Assembly: GCA_964613035.1 (NCBI GenBank)
Contig: CAZTFQ010000013.1
Location: 1 to 55,380, forward strand
Origin: CAVIQK01 sp964613035
GTDB taxonomy: Bacteria > Bacillota > Clostridia > Christensenellales > DTU072
Reading direction: 5' to 3'
Length of the DNA stretch: 55,380 nucleotides
Of the stretch, positions 1 to 6,134 are shown in pieces. Below the pieces are notes generated by a model. That model did no database searches. It was not told the DNA's origin and worked only from the letters and a program-made list of their open reading frames with translations. The first letter of the stretch is position 1. The number at the start of each line of letters is the position of its first letter. The position numbers were made by a program, and so were the translations under genes.

Positions 1-491
1 TTCTGTCCGTCGCCGTCGTGGGAGAAATAAACGTATCCGTTGACGACTACCAGCTTGGATGCTTTGGCGGAAGTCAGTTTGCGCGGCGTCGGATCGACGT
101 CTGCGGACGTAAGATCTTCTATAGAGACGCGGAATATGCCGCTGGAATCGGCATCTAAAAATTTGTTGACGGAATAGTACAGATAAGTCCCGTCGGTAGC
201 AAGATTTTCTCCGCTTACGGAAAACAGGCTCTTGGGAGAAGACCCGTCGAAAGAAAATATTATTACGGGCCACTTAACGGAGCGAGATATAAACCATAAA
301 AACAGGTCTTGCATATTTTCGTTGAGGAAGAGATTGCCGATGAGCGTGAACGCAAATATTCCCGCTATCAGCCAACTAAAAAACGTTACGGCTTTTTCGG
401 AAGGAGCCTTTTGAGACGAGACTGCGAGGTATATCCCGATAATAATAGATATAATTAAGACGATAGTGCCTATTATAATAGAATTGCGCAG
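1..491 (-). CDS. Membrane and extracellular half of frameshifted HTH receptor-like protein (partial)
   Basis: This frame runs open from about position 491 to the window edge on the minus strand. It has no convincing start of its own: the first usable codon is CTG and no Shine-Dalgarno lies in front of it. It encodes two hydrophobic segments (one beginning SIIIGTIVLIISIII, one around FFSWLIAGIFAFTLIGNLF), then KWPVIIFSFDG, then a hydrophilic stretch with DGTYLYYSVN and NGYVYFSHDG. From memory, the TM part matches the C-terminal half of a known Clostridia family in which an HTH domain and a zinc ribbon precede the membrane segments. The frame joins the upstream HTH gene (473-880) if one C is restored in the C-run at 491-495. 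The extracellular tail resembles DUF5050-type propeller strands, such as DGKYLYY in the lipoprotein at 43569. It continues beyond the window. Confidence 0.6.
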   Translation of the reverse strand, partial: MRNSIIIGTIVLIISIIIGIYLAVSSQKAPSEKAVTFFSWLIAGIFAFTLIGNLFLNENMQDLFLWFISRSVKWPVIIFSFDGSSPKSLFSVSGENLATDGTYLYYSVNKFLDADSSGIFRVSIEDLTSADVDPTPRKLTSAKASKLVVVNGYVYFSHDGDGQ

Positions 492-880
492 GGGGTTTTA
501 TATTCTAGGCGGCGTTGTTCGTTTTGTATTTCTCGTTGCTTGGTTGCTTTCATAACACAGTCCGTGCACATAAGAGGAGACTTTTGACCTAGATTGTCTT
601 CATATACGGCATAACCGCATTCCGAACATACTCCGATCATTCTAGGAACAGAGAAAGAGGATTTTTGAGTAACGACAACGGGGACGTCGGCATCTAAAAA
701 GGCGTCTGTCGACGTGCCGAGTAGCGCAGCCATCGTCTTGATTGACGCTATGTCGGGCTCGTAAAGATTGTCATCCCAGTCGGAAGCGGTCCGAGCCGAG
801 ATGTTGAGTTTTTTACCGAGTTCGGCTTGCGTAAGGCGGAGAGCTTTTCTTAATTTGAGTACCTTTTGTCCGTAAGTCAT
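473..880 (-). CDS. HTH (XRE-type) regulator with zinc ribbon, frameshifted end
   Basis: This 135-residue frame starts at ATG 880, because AAGAGG lies six bases upstream; the longer in-frame start at 976 would run through a terminator hairpin and is unlikely. Residues 1-60 are an XRE/Cro helix-turn-helix (LTQAELGKKLNISARTASDW). Residues 85-108 are a zinc ribbon with C85-X2-C88 and C105-X2-C108. A basic linker (KATKQREIQNEQRRLEYK) follows, and then the frame closes after six further codons. In the family I recall, this linker leads straight into membrane helices, and those helices are present in the next frame (1-491). The protein is therefore probably a broken or length-variable form of an HTH/zinc-ribbon/membrane regulator that couples an outside signal to DNA binding. 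It follows a structured leader with a possible attenuator. Confidence 0.8.
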   Translation of the reverse strand: MTYGQKVLKLRKALRLTQAELGKKLNISARTASDWDDNLYEPDIASIKTMAALLGTSTDAFLDADVPVVVTQKSSFSVPRMIGVCSECGYAVYEDNLGQKSPLMCTDCVMKATKQREIQNEQRRLEYKTPCAILL

Positions 881-933
881 GTTAACCTCTTTATAGTTTT
901 TGTCGGAATTATCGTCGATTATAGATAATTTCA

Positions 934-964
934 CAAAAAAATGCGCCTCCGTTAAGAGACGCAT
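934..964 (-). terminator. Intrinsic terminator or attenuator upstream of the HTH gene
   Basis: Read on the minus strand, ATGCGTCTC (964-956) pairs with GAGGCGCAT (949-941) over nine bases with one G-U, around a six-base loop, and is followed by seven T residues. It lies 54 bases upstream of the HTH start at 880. The first arm can instead pair with GAGATGCG (979-972), giving an alternative hairpin that would prevent the terminator from forming. Confidence 0.75.
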
Positions 965-1068
965 CCTAAAACGCATCTCCTAATGTTGCGACACATCGTA
1001 TACCGAAAAGGCGAGAATACGCTTAGTACAATATTATTCCCGTTCGGTATTATTAAAATGTGTCGCAA
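934..1068 (-). ncRNA. Structured leader RNA or small RNA with terminator/antiterminator
   Basis: A minus-strand transcript from the promoter at 1073-1101 should begin near 1066. Its first bases belong to a perfect 11-bp inverted repeat (1058-1068 with 986-996), with a second perfect 8-bp stem nested inside (1043-1050 with 1000-1007). It ends in the T-run terminator at 934-941. The result is a compact RNA of about 130 nt made of a long two-part stem followed by a terminator that has an alternative antiterminator pairing. It is either a regulatory leader of the HTH gene or a free small RNA. I do not recognise it as a known riboswitch class. Confidence 0.55.
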
Positions 1069-1072
1069 ATTC

Positions 1073-1101
1073 AATATAGCAGATTTTTTAAGGATAGTCA
1101 A
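1073..1101 (-). promoter_or_regulatory. Sigma-A-type promoter for the leader RNA / HTH gene
   Basis: On the minus strand TTGACT (1101-1096) and TATATT (1078-1073) are separated by 17 bases. The predicted start near 1066 coincides with the edge of the inverted repeat, so the stem would form the very 5' end of the RNA. Confidence 0.65.
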
Positions 1102-1137
1102 TAATGAATTGTTAATCGGAATAACGATGTTGATATA

Positions 1138-1175
1138 GAAAAACTCCTCCGCGTTGTAGTATCGCGGAGGAGTTG
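1138..1175 (-). terminator. Intrinsic terminator of the 508-residue membrane protein gene
   Basis: A perfect 12-bp stem (1143-1154 with 1164-1175, AACTCCTCCGCG) with a nine-base loop is followed on the minus strand by a T-run (1139-1144). It lies 28 bases past the stop codon of the gene ending at 1203. Confidence 0.85.
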
Positions 1176-1202
1176 CGTTAATAGTTATTAACTATATATT
1201 GT

Positions 1203-2729
1203 TTAGATATTTTTCATTTTATTCTTTTTGATAGCACGGCGGATTTTTCTTCTGAGGCTTCTGTAGGGCAGGAGCATGAAGAGAAGTAATATGGTGCCGA
1301 TTGCGGAGCCGATGCTGCCCGAGCCGCAGGTTATCGAGAAGTTTTTAAGCATAGCGGCGGATTCTCCCAGCATTTCGTCCATAGAGCCCAAGCCTGCCTT
1401 AGACAGCAGTTGATTGACTATGGAAGGATTGCCGATGGCGAGGTTGAGGACGAAAGGTATCCCGACGAAGACGACGAAAGCTATCCAGCCGATGTGTCTG
1501 GGGATGAAGAGGCCGACGGTCTTATTCTTACAGAAGAACGTCTTGACGATCAATTTAACCAGCAGATATACCCAGACCGCGGCGGTGAGGATGAGGATGA
1601 TCGCCAGCACTTTAAGGAGCATAACGATTCCTTCGACGGTCTCTGCGGAGCCGAGGCTCTCCATAAGAAGGTCGGAGATCATCTCTTCCAGAGTCTGTTT
1701 GTTTTCTTCTTCGGAGCCGGAGCTCGCGGAATCGGAACCCGTTTCAGAGCCGAGGTTCTCTTCGGAAGCCATAGCGGACGCGGAGAAGACGGGGGCGTTA
1801 TAATACTCGCCGCCTTCGGGGTTGCCTTCGTCTTCGGGATTATATTCGTCTTCGGGGTTGCCTTCACCGCCGATCATCGACGCGATCAACTCCGTAAGGA
1901 GGGCTTCGATGTTGACGTTGCCGTCTTGGTCGACGAGACCGAGTTCTTCGAGCGCGCCGGTAAGAGACGCGGGGAGATCTTCGCGGAGATCCGCTTTAAT
2001 TTCGTCTTTCTTGGCTTGTTTTTCCGCTTCGCTCATGGAGAGATATTCGGAAAGGTCTTCTCCGAGTAGCTCGGCAATCTGACTGTCTTTCTTGTCGACC
2101 GCTTCGAAAACCTTGTCGATGACGTCTTCTACGACGTCGGTAATTTTGTTGACGACGTTATCCACTTTAGGATTTTCATTGAGCGTTATGATGAGCTCGT
2201 CGACGGTTTCGTCGATGTATGAGTCGGTCAGACCGACTTCGTTGAGAGCGGTTTCGACCTTTTGAGCGTCTTCCTCGGACAGATCGGTGAAGATACTCTT
2301 CTTGGCTTCCGATACAGCCGTTTTGGCGCCGACTTTCAGGACGACAGCTTCCATTGTGTCGAATGCGGGCTGAAGACCTTCAAGGATGACGCCGACTTGA
2401 GTATTGACGAAGTCTTCCACGACGGCGTCGGCGTCGGAAGAAACGAGCGCACCGATCAGCATCGAGGACGAGAAGTCGAGGTTGATGCTGATAACGACGG
2501 GAGTGTCGTTGAGAGCGGTCTTGAGGTCGGCATAAGTCTCGGCGAGGGACGGGTCGTCGCCCATTTCCTGATCGAGTCCGAGAGAATTGAGCATATCTCC
2601 GTCGATTTTCAGAGAAAGATTCAACGTCCAAAAGGACATTACGAATAGCATCACGATCGAGGCGATTGCTATGACCGCGATGATGGCGTTCATTATGTAC
2701 GCTTTTTTGTTAAGAGGTTTAAAGTCCAT
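1203..2729 (-). CDS. Unrecognised 508-residue membrane protein with acidic repeats
   Basis: I do not recognise this family. The start at 2729 has a good Shine-Dalgarno (AGGGAGAA) and a near-consensus promoter about 65 bases upstream. Residues 12-33 form an N-terminal membrane helix. A long, acidic, mainly helical extracytoplasmic stretch to about residue 300 follows, and then a low-complexity segment with three imperfect NPEDE-type units (NPEDEYNPEDEGNPEGG) and Ser/Glu-rich sequence. Three more hydrophobic segments sit near residues 370-395, 410-430 and 480-500, and the C-terminus is Arg/Lys-rich. It is a single-gene unit with its own promoter and terminator. Its spacer sequence (YYNAPVFSASAMAS) resembles linkers in the giant lipoprotein downstream, which may only reflect shared composition. 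Confidence 0.8.
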   Translation of the reverse strand: MDFKPLNKKAYIMNAIIAVIAIASIVMLFVMSFWTLNLSLKIDGDMLNSLGLDQEMGDDPSLAETYADLKTALNDTPVVISINLDFSSSMLIGALVSSDADAVVEDFVNTQVGVILEGLQPAFDTMEAVVLKVGAKTAVSEAKKSIFTDLSEEDAQKVETALNEVGLTDSYIDETVDELIITLNENPKVDNVVNKITDVVEDVIDKVFEAVDKKDSQIAELLGEDLSEYLSMSEAEKQAKKDEIKADLREDLPASLTGALEELGLVDQDGNVNIEALLTELIASMIGGEGNPEDEYNPEDEGNPEGGEYYNAPVFSASAMASEENLGSETGSDSASSGSEEENKQTLEEMISDLLMESLGSAETVEGIVMLLKVLAIILILTAAVWVYLLVKLIVKTFFCKNKTVGLFIPRHIGWIAFVVFVGIPFVLNLAIGNPSIVNQLLSKAGLGSMDEMLGESAAMLKNFSITCGSGSIGSAIGTILLLFMLLPYRSLRRKIRRAIKKNKMKNI

Positions 2730-2796
2730 GAGTGTTCTCCCTTTTTTACTTCAAATAATGTATGAACATTATCTATCGTATGTTAATATCTAATAA

Positions 2797-2826
2797 ATTA
2801 TAATACCGTCGTTCCTCTGTTGTCAA
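2797..2826 (-). promoter_or_regulatory. Near-consensus promoter of the 508-residue membrane protein
   Basis: On the minus strand a perfect TTGACA (2826-2821) and a perfect TATAAT (2802-2797) are separated by 18 bases, giving a leader of about 60 nt before ATG 2729. Confidence 0.8.
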
Positions 2827-2851
2827 TCCTTAAAACAAGATTGAAAAAACC

Positions 2852-2887
2852 TTAAAAACAAAACCGACCGCGTATATAACGATCGGT
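2852..2887 (-). terminator. Intrinsic terminator of the LysR gene
   Basis: On the minus strand ACCGATCG (2887-2880) pairs with CGGTCGGT (2870-2863), eight pairs with one G-U, followed by TTTGTTTTT. It lies just past the stop of the LysR gene and just upstream of the next promoter. Confidence 0.7.
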
Positions 2888-2928
2888 GAAAAAAACAACG
2901 GTAATTTCCTTGGAAAAACGATATCGGA

Positions 2929-3807
2929 TCAGGCGAAAGACTGATGCTCCGAGACCCAGTCTCTGATGAAATCCGCCACTTCGAGGGCCTTTTTGTTGGC
3001 GAAGTCCTCAAAAGGCACTATCAGACCGATGGTACGATAGCAGTCGGGGTAGAGGGGGAGAGTTTTGACGTTGGACGTTCTGCCTCTCACAAGTAGCTCC
3101 GGCGCGAGACACACGCCCATATTGTTTTCGACCATCGCCAGCATCGCATAGTCGTCCGTGGTCATATATTTGACGTTAGGCTTGATACCGTATCTCTTGA
3201 ATATCTCTCGCGTAACGCTGTCGGCGTCTTCTCTTAAGGATATGACGTCTTCCGTCTCGAAGCGTTGTATGGGCATTTTGTCGTCCAGCTCGTATCCCTT
3301 GGGTACGACGGCAAGAATGCGGTCCTCGCACAGCGGAATGCTTCTGCCTTTGACCTGGCACGGAAGGGGGACGAATCCGAGGTCCAACGCGCCGCTAGCC
3401 AGCTGTTCGATAAGCTCTCCCTCGTCGCCGTCGGTTATGGAGAAGGTGATCTCGGGGTGAAGCTTGGAATATTCTTTAATAATAGAGGGCAGCCAGTTGA
3501 CCGCGACGGAAGTGAAAGTGCCTATTCTGATAACGTTGCTAAATCGACCCTTGATTCCGTCTACCAGGTCGTAGAGACGTTTTTCTTCCCTTACGACGTC
3601 TTTCATTACCGGCAGGAGTCTCGCCCCCTCGGGCGTGAGCGTAATGCCGGATTTGGTGCGCTTCATCAGCGAAAAGCCCAATTCCTTTTCGAGAGAAGCG
3701 ATGAGGTGCGTAACCGCGGACTGAGTCAGCCCGAGCGTTACTCCGGCTTTTGACAAGCTTCCCTGTTCTACCGCCGCCACGAAGGCGCGATATTGTTTCA
3801 TACCCAT
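2929..3807 (-). CDS. LysR-family transcriptional regulator
   Basis: This protein of about 292 residues has the typical LysR plan. An N-terminal winged helix-turn-helix (MKQYRAFVAAVEQGSLSKAG, TQSAVTHLIASLEKELG, LTPEGARLLP) is followed by a periplasmic-binding-protein-like effector domain from about residue 90 (IRIGTFTSVAVNWLPSII through the C-terminus). The second ATG (3807) is preferred to the one at 3813 because AAAGGGG then sits seven bases upstream. The gene is divergent from the rpsF region and has its own promoter and terminator. No target operon is evident; the candidate small RNA and the promoter at 3936 lie in its divergent intergenic region, so autoregulation from there is likely. 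The effector cannot be inferred. Confidence 0.92.
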   Translation of the reverse strand: MGMKQYRAFVAAVEQGSLSKAGVTLGLTQSAVTHLIASLEKELGFSLMKRTKSGITLTPEGARLLPVMKDVVREEKRLYDLVDGIKGRFSNVIRIGTFTSVAVNWLPSIIKEYSKLHPEITFSITDGDEGELIEQLASGALDLGFVPLPCQVKGRSIPLCEDRILAVVPKGYELDDKMPIQRFETEDVISLREDADSVTREIFKRYGIKPNVKYMTTDDYAMLAMVENNMGVCLAPELLVRGRTSNVKTLPLYPDCYRTIGLIVPFEDFANKKALEVADFIRDWVSEHQSFA

Positions 3808-3869
3808 AATCATACCCCTTTCGCCGATTTTATGTAAACCGACGCAATAATATAAATAAAGTTGATATC

Positions 3870-3897
3870 ATTATACCAAATATAGGGGAAAAAGCAA
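3870..3897 (-). promoter_or_regulatory. Probable promoter of the LysR gene
   Basis: On the minus strand TTGCTT (3897-3892) and TATAAT (3875-3870) are 16 bases apart, with a leader of about 55 nt to the LysR start. Confidence 0.55.
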
Positions 3898-3935
3898 GTA
3901 AAATTAAAAAGTTTCATAAATTTATTTTCAATCGA

Positions 3936-3964
3936 TTGACAGTCGAAGAAAAAACTTCTACAAT
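3936..3964 (+). promoter_or_regulatory. Strong promoter of a candidate small RNA
   Basis: TTGACA (3936-3941) and TACAAT (3959-3964) are separated by 17 bases. No protein-coding gene begins downstream before the hairpin at 4089-4118. The LysR gene is divergent to it. Confidence 0.65.
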
Positions 3965-3970
3965 ACGAAA

Positions 3971-4121
3971 AAACATCGGAACATAATATAAGAAAACGTA
4001 ATACAAGAATATAAAGGGCGTCGAGGCGACGCGATGCGTACGTATGAAATATAATGATAAACGGGCTTGTTCAGGCGGTCCGAGGGGGAAAACGGCGTCC
4101 GTAAAAAGACGCCGTTTTGCA
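3971..4121 (+). ncRNA. Candidate small RNA of about 150 nt
   Basis: The stretch is bounded by a near-consensus promoter (3936-3964) and a terminator-like hairpin (4089-4118), and holds no plausible gene, only a six-codon frame. It contains a short internal hairpin near 4019 (GCGTCGAGGCGACGC). I looked for SRP RNA and tmRNA hallmarks and did not find them. It could also be a distal leader of rpsF if transcription reads through the hairpin. The rest of the 499-base gap between LysR and rpsF holds only the LysR and rpsF promoters. Confidence 0.4.
4089..4118 (+). terminator. Terminator-like hairpin, possibly bidirectional
   Basis: A perfect 11-bp stem, AAAACGGCGTC (4089-4099) with GACGCCGTTTT (4108-4118), has an eight-base loop. 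The A/T ends give a T-run on both strands, but it is short, so strength is uncertain. Confidence 0.6.
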
Positions 4122-4191
4122 TTGATATTACAACCATTCATATTATTTTTTATTAAAGACGGGCGGAATTTCAAAAAATCGAAAAAAACGC

Positions 4192-4221
4192 TAGACAAAT
4201 CGTCGGGTGTATATATATAAT
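4192..4221 (+). promoter_or_regulatory. Probable promoter of the rpsF-ssb-rpsR operon
   Basis: TAGACA (4192-4197) and TATAAT (4216-4221) are separated by 18 bases; the leader to rpsF would be about 80 nt. Confidence 0.6.
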
Positions 4222-4259
4222 AAATAACACTCGTGAAATATTAGCGCGAGCAATTCCTT

Positions 4260-4280
4260 GTCGCTTACGGGATAAGCGAC
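4260..4280 (+). promoter_or_regulatory. rpsF leader: Leader hairpin in front of rpsF
   Basis: GTCGCTTA (4260-4267) and TAAGCGAC (4273-4280) form a perfect 8-bp stem with a five-base CGGGA loop, about 13 bases before the AAGGAGG Shine-Dalgarno. CCTT just before it could pair with the AAGG of the Shine-Dalgarno. Leaders of rpsF in many bacteria bind the S6:S18 complex for feedback control. This hairpin is in the right place, but I cannot match the published consensus by eye. Confidence 0.4.
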
Positions 4281-4306
4281 CAGAGACCAGAAGGAGGTAA
4301 AAAGTC

Positions 4307-4588
4307 ATGACAAAGTACAAAGTTCTGTTTATTATCGAGAACAGTCTTGACGACGAGGCGAAAGAAGGTTTGGTAGAGAAGTTCTCCAATCTTATCGCGG
4401 AGCTCGGCGGAACGGTTGACGGAGTCGAAAAGTGGGGTACCAGAAAGTATGCCTATCCTATCGATTACAAGACCGAAGGCTATTACGTCTTAATCAATTT
4501 CCAAGCCGACGAATCTGCGCCTGCCGAGATCGACAGACAGATGAGAATCAACGATGGTATCGTCCGTCAAATGATTACGAAAGCGTAA
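4307..4588 (+). CDS. rpsF: 30S ribosomal protein S6
   Basis: The product is 93 residues, the usual S6 length. The family pattern is clear: KYKVLFIIENSL at the start, the conserved WGTRKYAYPIDYKTEGYYVLINF strand-helix region split around residues 43-67, and DRQMRINDGIVRQMI at the end. It binds the central domain of 16S rRNA together with S18. A strong Shine-Dalgarno (AAGGAGG) precedes ATG 4307. The order rpsF-ssb-rpsR is the classic bacterial operon; rplI, often next, is not found here. Confidence 0.97.
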   Translation: MTKYKVLFIIENSLDDEAKEGLVEKFSNLIAELGGTVDGVEKWGTRKYAYPIDYKTEGYYVLINFQADESAPAEIDRQMRINDGIVRQMITKA

Positions 4589-4601
4589 AAAGGAGTCAAC
4601 T

Positions 4602-5042
4602 ATGAATTCAGTTATTCTTATCGGTAACTTAACCAAGGATCCCGACACCACCGTTACGCAAAACGGCGTCGCGGTCAGCAGATTCACGGTAGCGGTTCAG
4701 AGAAGATACGCCAATGCCGACGGCAACAGAGAGGCGGATTTCATTCCGGTAGTAGCCTGGAGAGCTCAAGCAGAAAGCTGCGCCAAGTATCTCAAGAGAG
4801 GTTCTAAAGTCGCGGTCAGAGGTTCTATCCAGTTCCGTAACTACGACGCTCAGGACGGCACCAAGAGATATGTTACCGAAGTAGTGGCAGAAGAGGTCTC
4901 TTTCCTCCAGACCAGAGGCGGAGCCGACCTCGACGGACCCAAGGACGATATGGAAGTCCTTCCGGAAGTCCAGGCGAAAAAAGCCGGACTCAAGGACGCC
5001 GTTAAGCCCATAAGGGTCGACGACGGAGATTTTCCGTTTTAA
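4602..5042 (+). CDS. ssb: Single-stranded DNA-binding protein
   Basis: The 146-residue protein has an N-terminal OB fold (MNSVILIGNLTKDPD, VSRFTVAVQRRY, FIPVVAWRAQAE, YLKRGSKVAVRGSIQ) over about residues 1-108. A short linker follows, and the acidic C-terminal tip DDGDFPF is the docking site for partner proteins of replication and repair. The Shine-Dalgarno AAGGAG lies before ATG 4602, 13 bases past the rpsF stop. Its place between rpsF and rpsR confirms that this is the housekeeping SSB. Confidence 0.97.
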   Translation: MNSVILIGNLTKDPDTTVTQNGVAVSRFTVAVQRRYANADGNREADFIPVVAWRAQAESCAKYLKRGSKVAVRGSIQFRNYDAQDGTKRYVTEVVAEEVSFLQTRGGADLDGPKDDMEVLPEVQAKKAGLKDAVKPIRVDDGDFPF

Positions 5043-5060
5043 TAATTTAGGAGAATAAAA

Positions 5061-5360
5061 ATGCAAAAGGATTTTGTTAAGGGCGAAGGCAGAGGCAAGC
5101 GCGCCCCCAAGAAAAAAGTATGTCCCTTCTGCGTGGGCAAGGTCGAAGAGATCGATTACATTGCTCTCGCCAAGGATATAGAAGCGTCCAGAGAGAGGAC
5201 CTTTGACAAAAACGGTGAAAAACGTCCCCGTTACATCACCGAGAAAGGTAAAATTTTACCCAGACGTATGAGCGGAGTTTGCGTCAGACACCAAAAACTC
5301 CTCGCACAGGCTATCAAGCGTGCGAGAATAATGGCACTCCTCCCCTTCAAAGCGGAGTAA
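5061..5360 (+). CDS. rpsR: 30S ribosomal protein S18, zinc-binding form with insertion
   Basis: The 99-residue product ends with the conserved S18 signature (GKILPRR, HQKLLAQAIKRARIMALLPF). It carries C21-X2-C24 and C74-X2-H77, which fits the zinc-binding (C+) form of S18. Common S18 proteins are about 75-80 residues; this one has an insertion of about 16 residues between IDY and the ITEKGKILPRR block (roughly residues 41-57, rich in Arg, Glu and Lys). It is the last gene of the operon, with AGGAGAA upstream and a terminator at 5365-5391. Confidence 0.95.
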   Translation: MQKDFVKGEGRGKRAPKKKVCPFCVGKVEEIDYIALAKDIEASRERTFDKNGEKRPRYITEKGKILPRRMSGVCVRHQKLLAQAIKRARIMALLPFKAE

Positions 5361-5364
5361 GTTG

Positions 5365-5391
5365 AAGCCCGAGGTCGCCTCGGGCTTTTTT
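5365..5391 (+). terminator. Terminator of the rpsF-ssb-rpsR operon
   Basis: AAGCCCGAGG (5365-5374) pairs with CCTCGGGCTT (5378-5387) around a three-base loop, followed by six T residues (5386-5391), just after the rpsR stop. Confidence 0.9.
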
Positions 5392-5430
5392 ACACAATAA
5401 GAAAACGAAATTTTCGGTACGATTAACATT

Positions 5431-6111
5431 ATGAAAGTAATTCTCAACGGCAAGGAATCCGTCTCGAGCGGAATATCGATGAAGCTCTTTTTGGAAGAGA
5501 AGGGTTTTTCTTTTCCCTGTAAGGCAAGAGGGGTCTGCGGCAAGTGTAAAATAAAATGCGCGGGCGTCGAGCCCACGGACAGGGACAGGAGATTTTTGTC
5601 GGAAGAAGAAATTGCCGGCGGCGTCCGACTGGCGTGCGACAAGGTTCTTCTCGACGGACTGGAGATAGAAGCCGATATTAAAGAAAAAATTTCTATTACC
5701 GAGTGCGACGGATATGCGATTTTGAGAGACGATTACGTAGAAGTTGGCATTATCGAAGGCGAGCTTAAAGAAAGAACCGTTTTTTGCGGAGATTATTCCG
5801 ACCGCAGAGCCATAGAAAGTGTCATCGCTCACGGACTGTTAGACTTCCTCGAGAGCTACGACGTGGCGAAAGCGACCACATTATATATCATAGGCGCGCG
5901 CGATAAGATAGAAAAAATCTGCTCGGAAAATCCCGACGACGGCTGCAGAGCCGACGGCGCGACGTTCAGACTCCCCGCGGAAGAAGTATACGTGCTGCCG
6001 CTGAGAGGAAGAGACGGATCCGACGCGCTTATCGTCGAAAAATCCCGTCTGCCTCTAGACGAAGCGGTCGATAAGGTCGTTAAAGACGTCAGATTCCGCG
6101 TTAGATTGTAG
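5431..6111 (+). CDS. [2Fe-2S] ferredoxin-domain protein, 226 residues
   Basis: Residues 1-80 form a plant-type ferredoxin fold with the ligand pattern C30-X5-C36-X2-C39-X29-C69 (CKARGVCGKC, RLAC). That arrangement resembles the N-terminal domain of reductive activators of corrinoid proteins (the ASKHA family). Those activators continue with a large ATPase-like domain, which is missing here. Instead there are about 145 residues I do not recognise, including AIESVIAHGLLDFLESY and TLYIIGARDKIEKI. It is probably an electron carrier or a small redox partner. No Shine-Dalgarno precedes ATG 5431. It sits between the rpsR terminator and the yyaC-like gene, with 23 bases to the latter. Confidence 0.75.
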   Translation: MKVILNGKESVSSGISMKLFLEEKGFSFPCKARGVCGKCKIKCAGVEPTDRDRRFLSEEEIAGGVRLACDKVLLDGLEIEADIKEKISITECDGYAILRDDYVEVGIIEGELKERTVFCGDYSDRRAIESVIAHGLLDFLESYDVAKATTLYIIGARDKIEKICSENPDDGCRADGATFRLPAEEVYVLPLRGRDGSDALIVEKSRLPLDEAVDKVVKDVRFRVRL

Positions 6112-6134
6112 CACGTTGTCAATACTATGACGGT

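Noticed and set aside
485..500. Programmed -1 ribosomal frameshift in the HTH gene
   Set aside because: The site is A-AAA-CCC-CC-like but does not form a proper X-XXY-YYZ heptamer in the zero frame, and I see no strong downstream stem. A single-base loss in the C-run is simpler.
881..976. N-terminal extension of the HTH protein to ATG 976
   Set aside because: It runs across the terminator hairpin at 934-964, and the ATG at 880 has a good Shine-Dalgarno and begins exactly at the conserved HTH domain.
1410..2069. Overlapping plus-strand frames opposite the 508-residue membrane protein
   Set aside because: They are mirror images of its acidic low-complexity coding sequence and have no promoter or ribosome site of their own.
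3971..4121. SRP RNA or tmRNA in the LysR-rpsF gap
   Set aside because: The conserved SRP tetraloop region and the tmRNA tRNA-like ends are not present.
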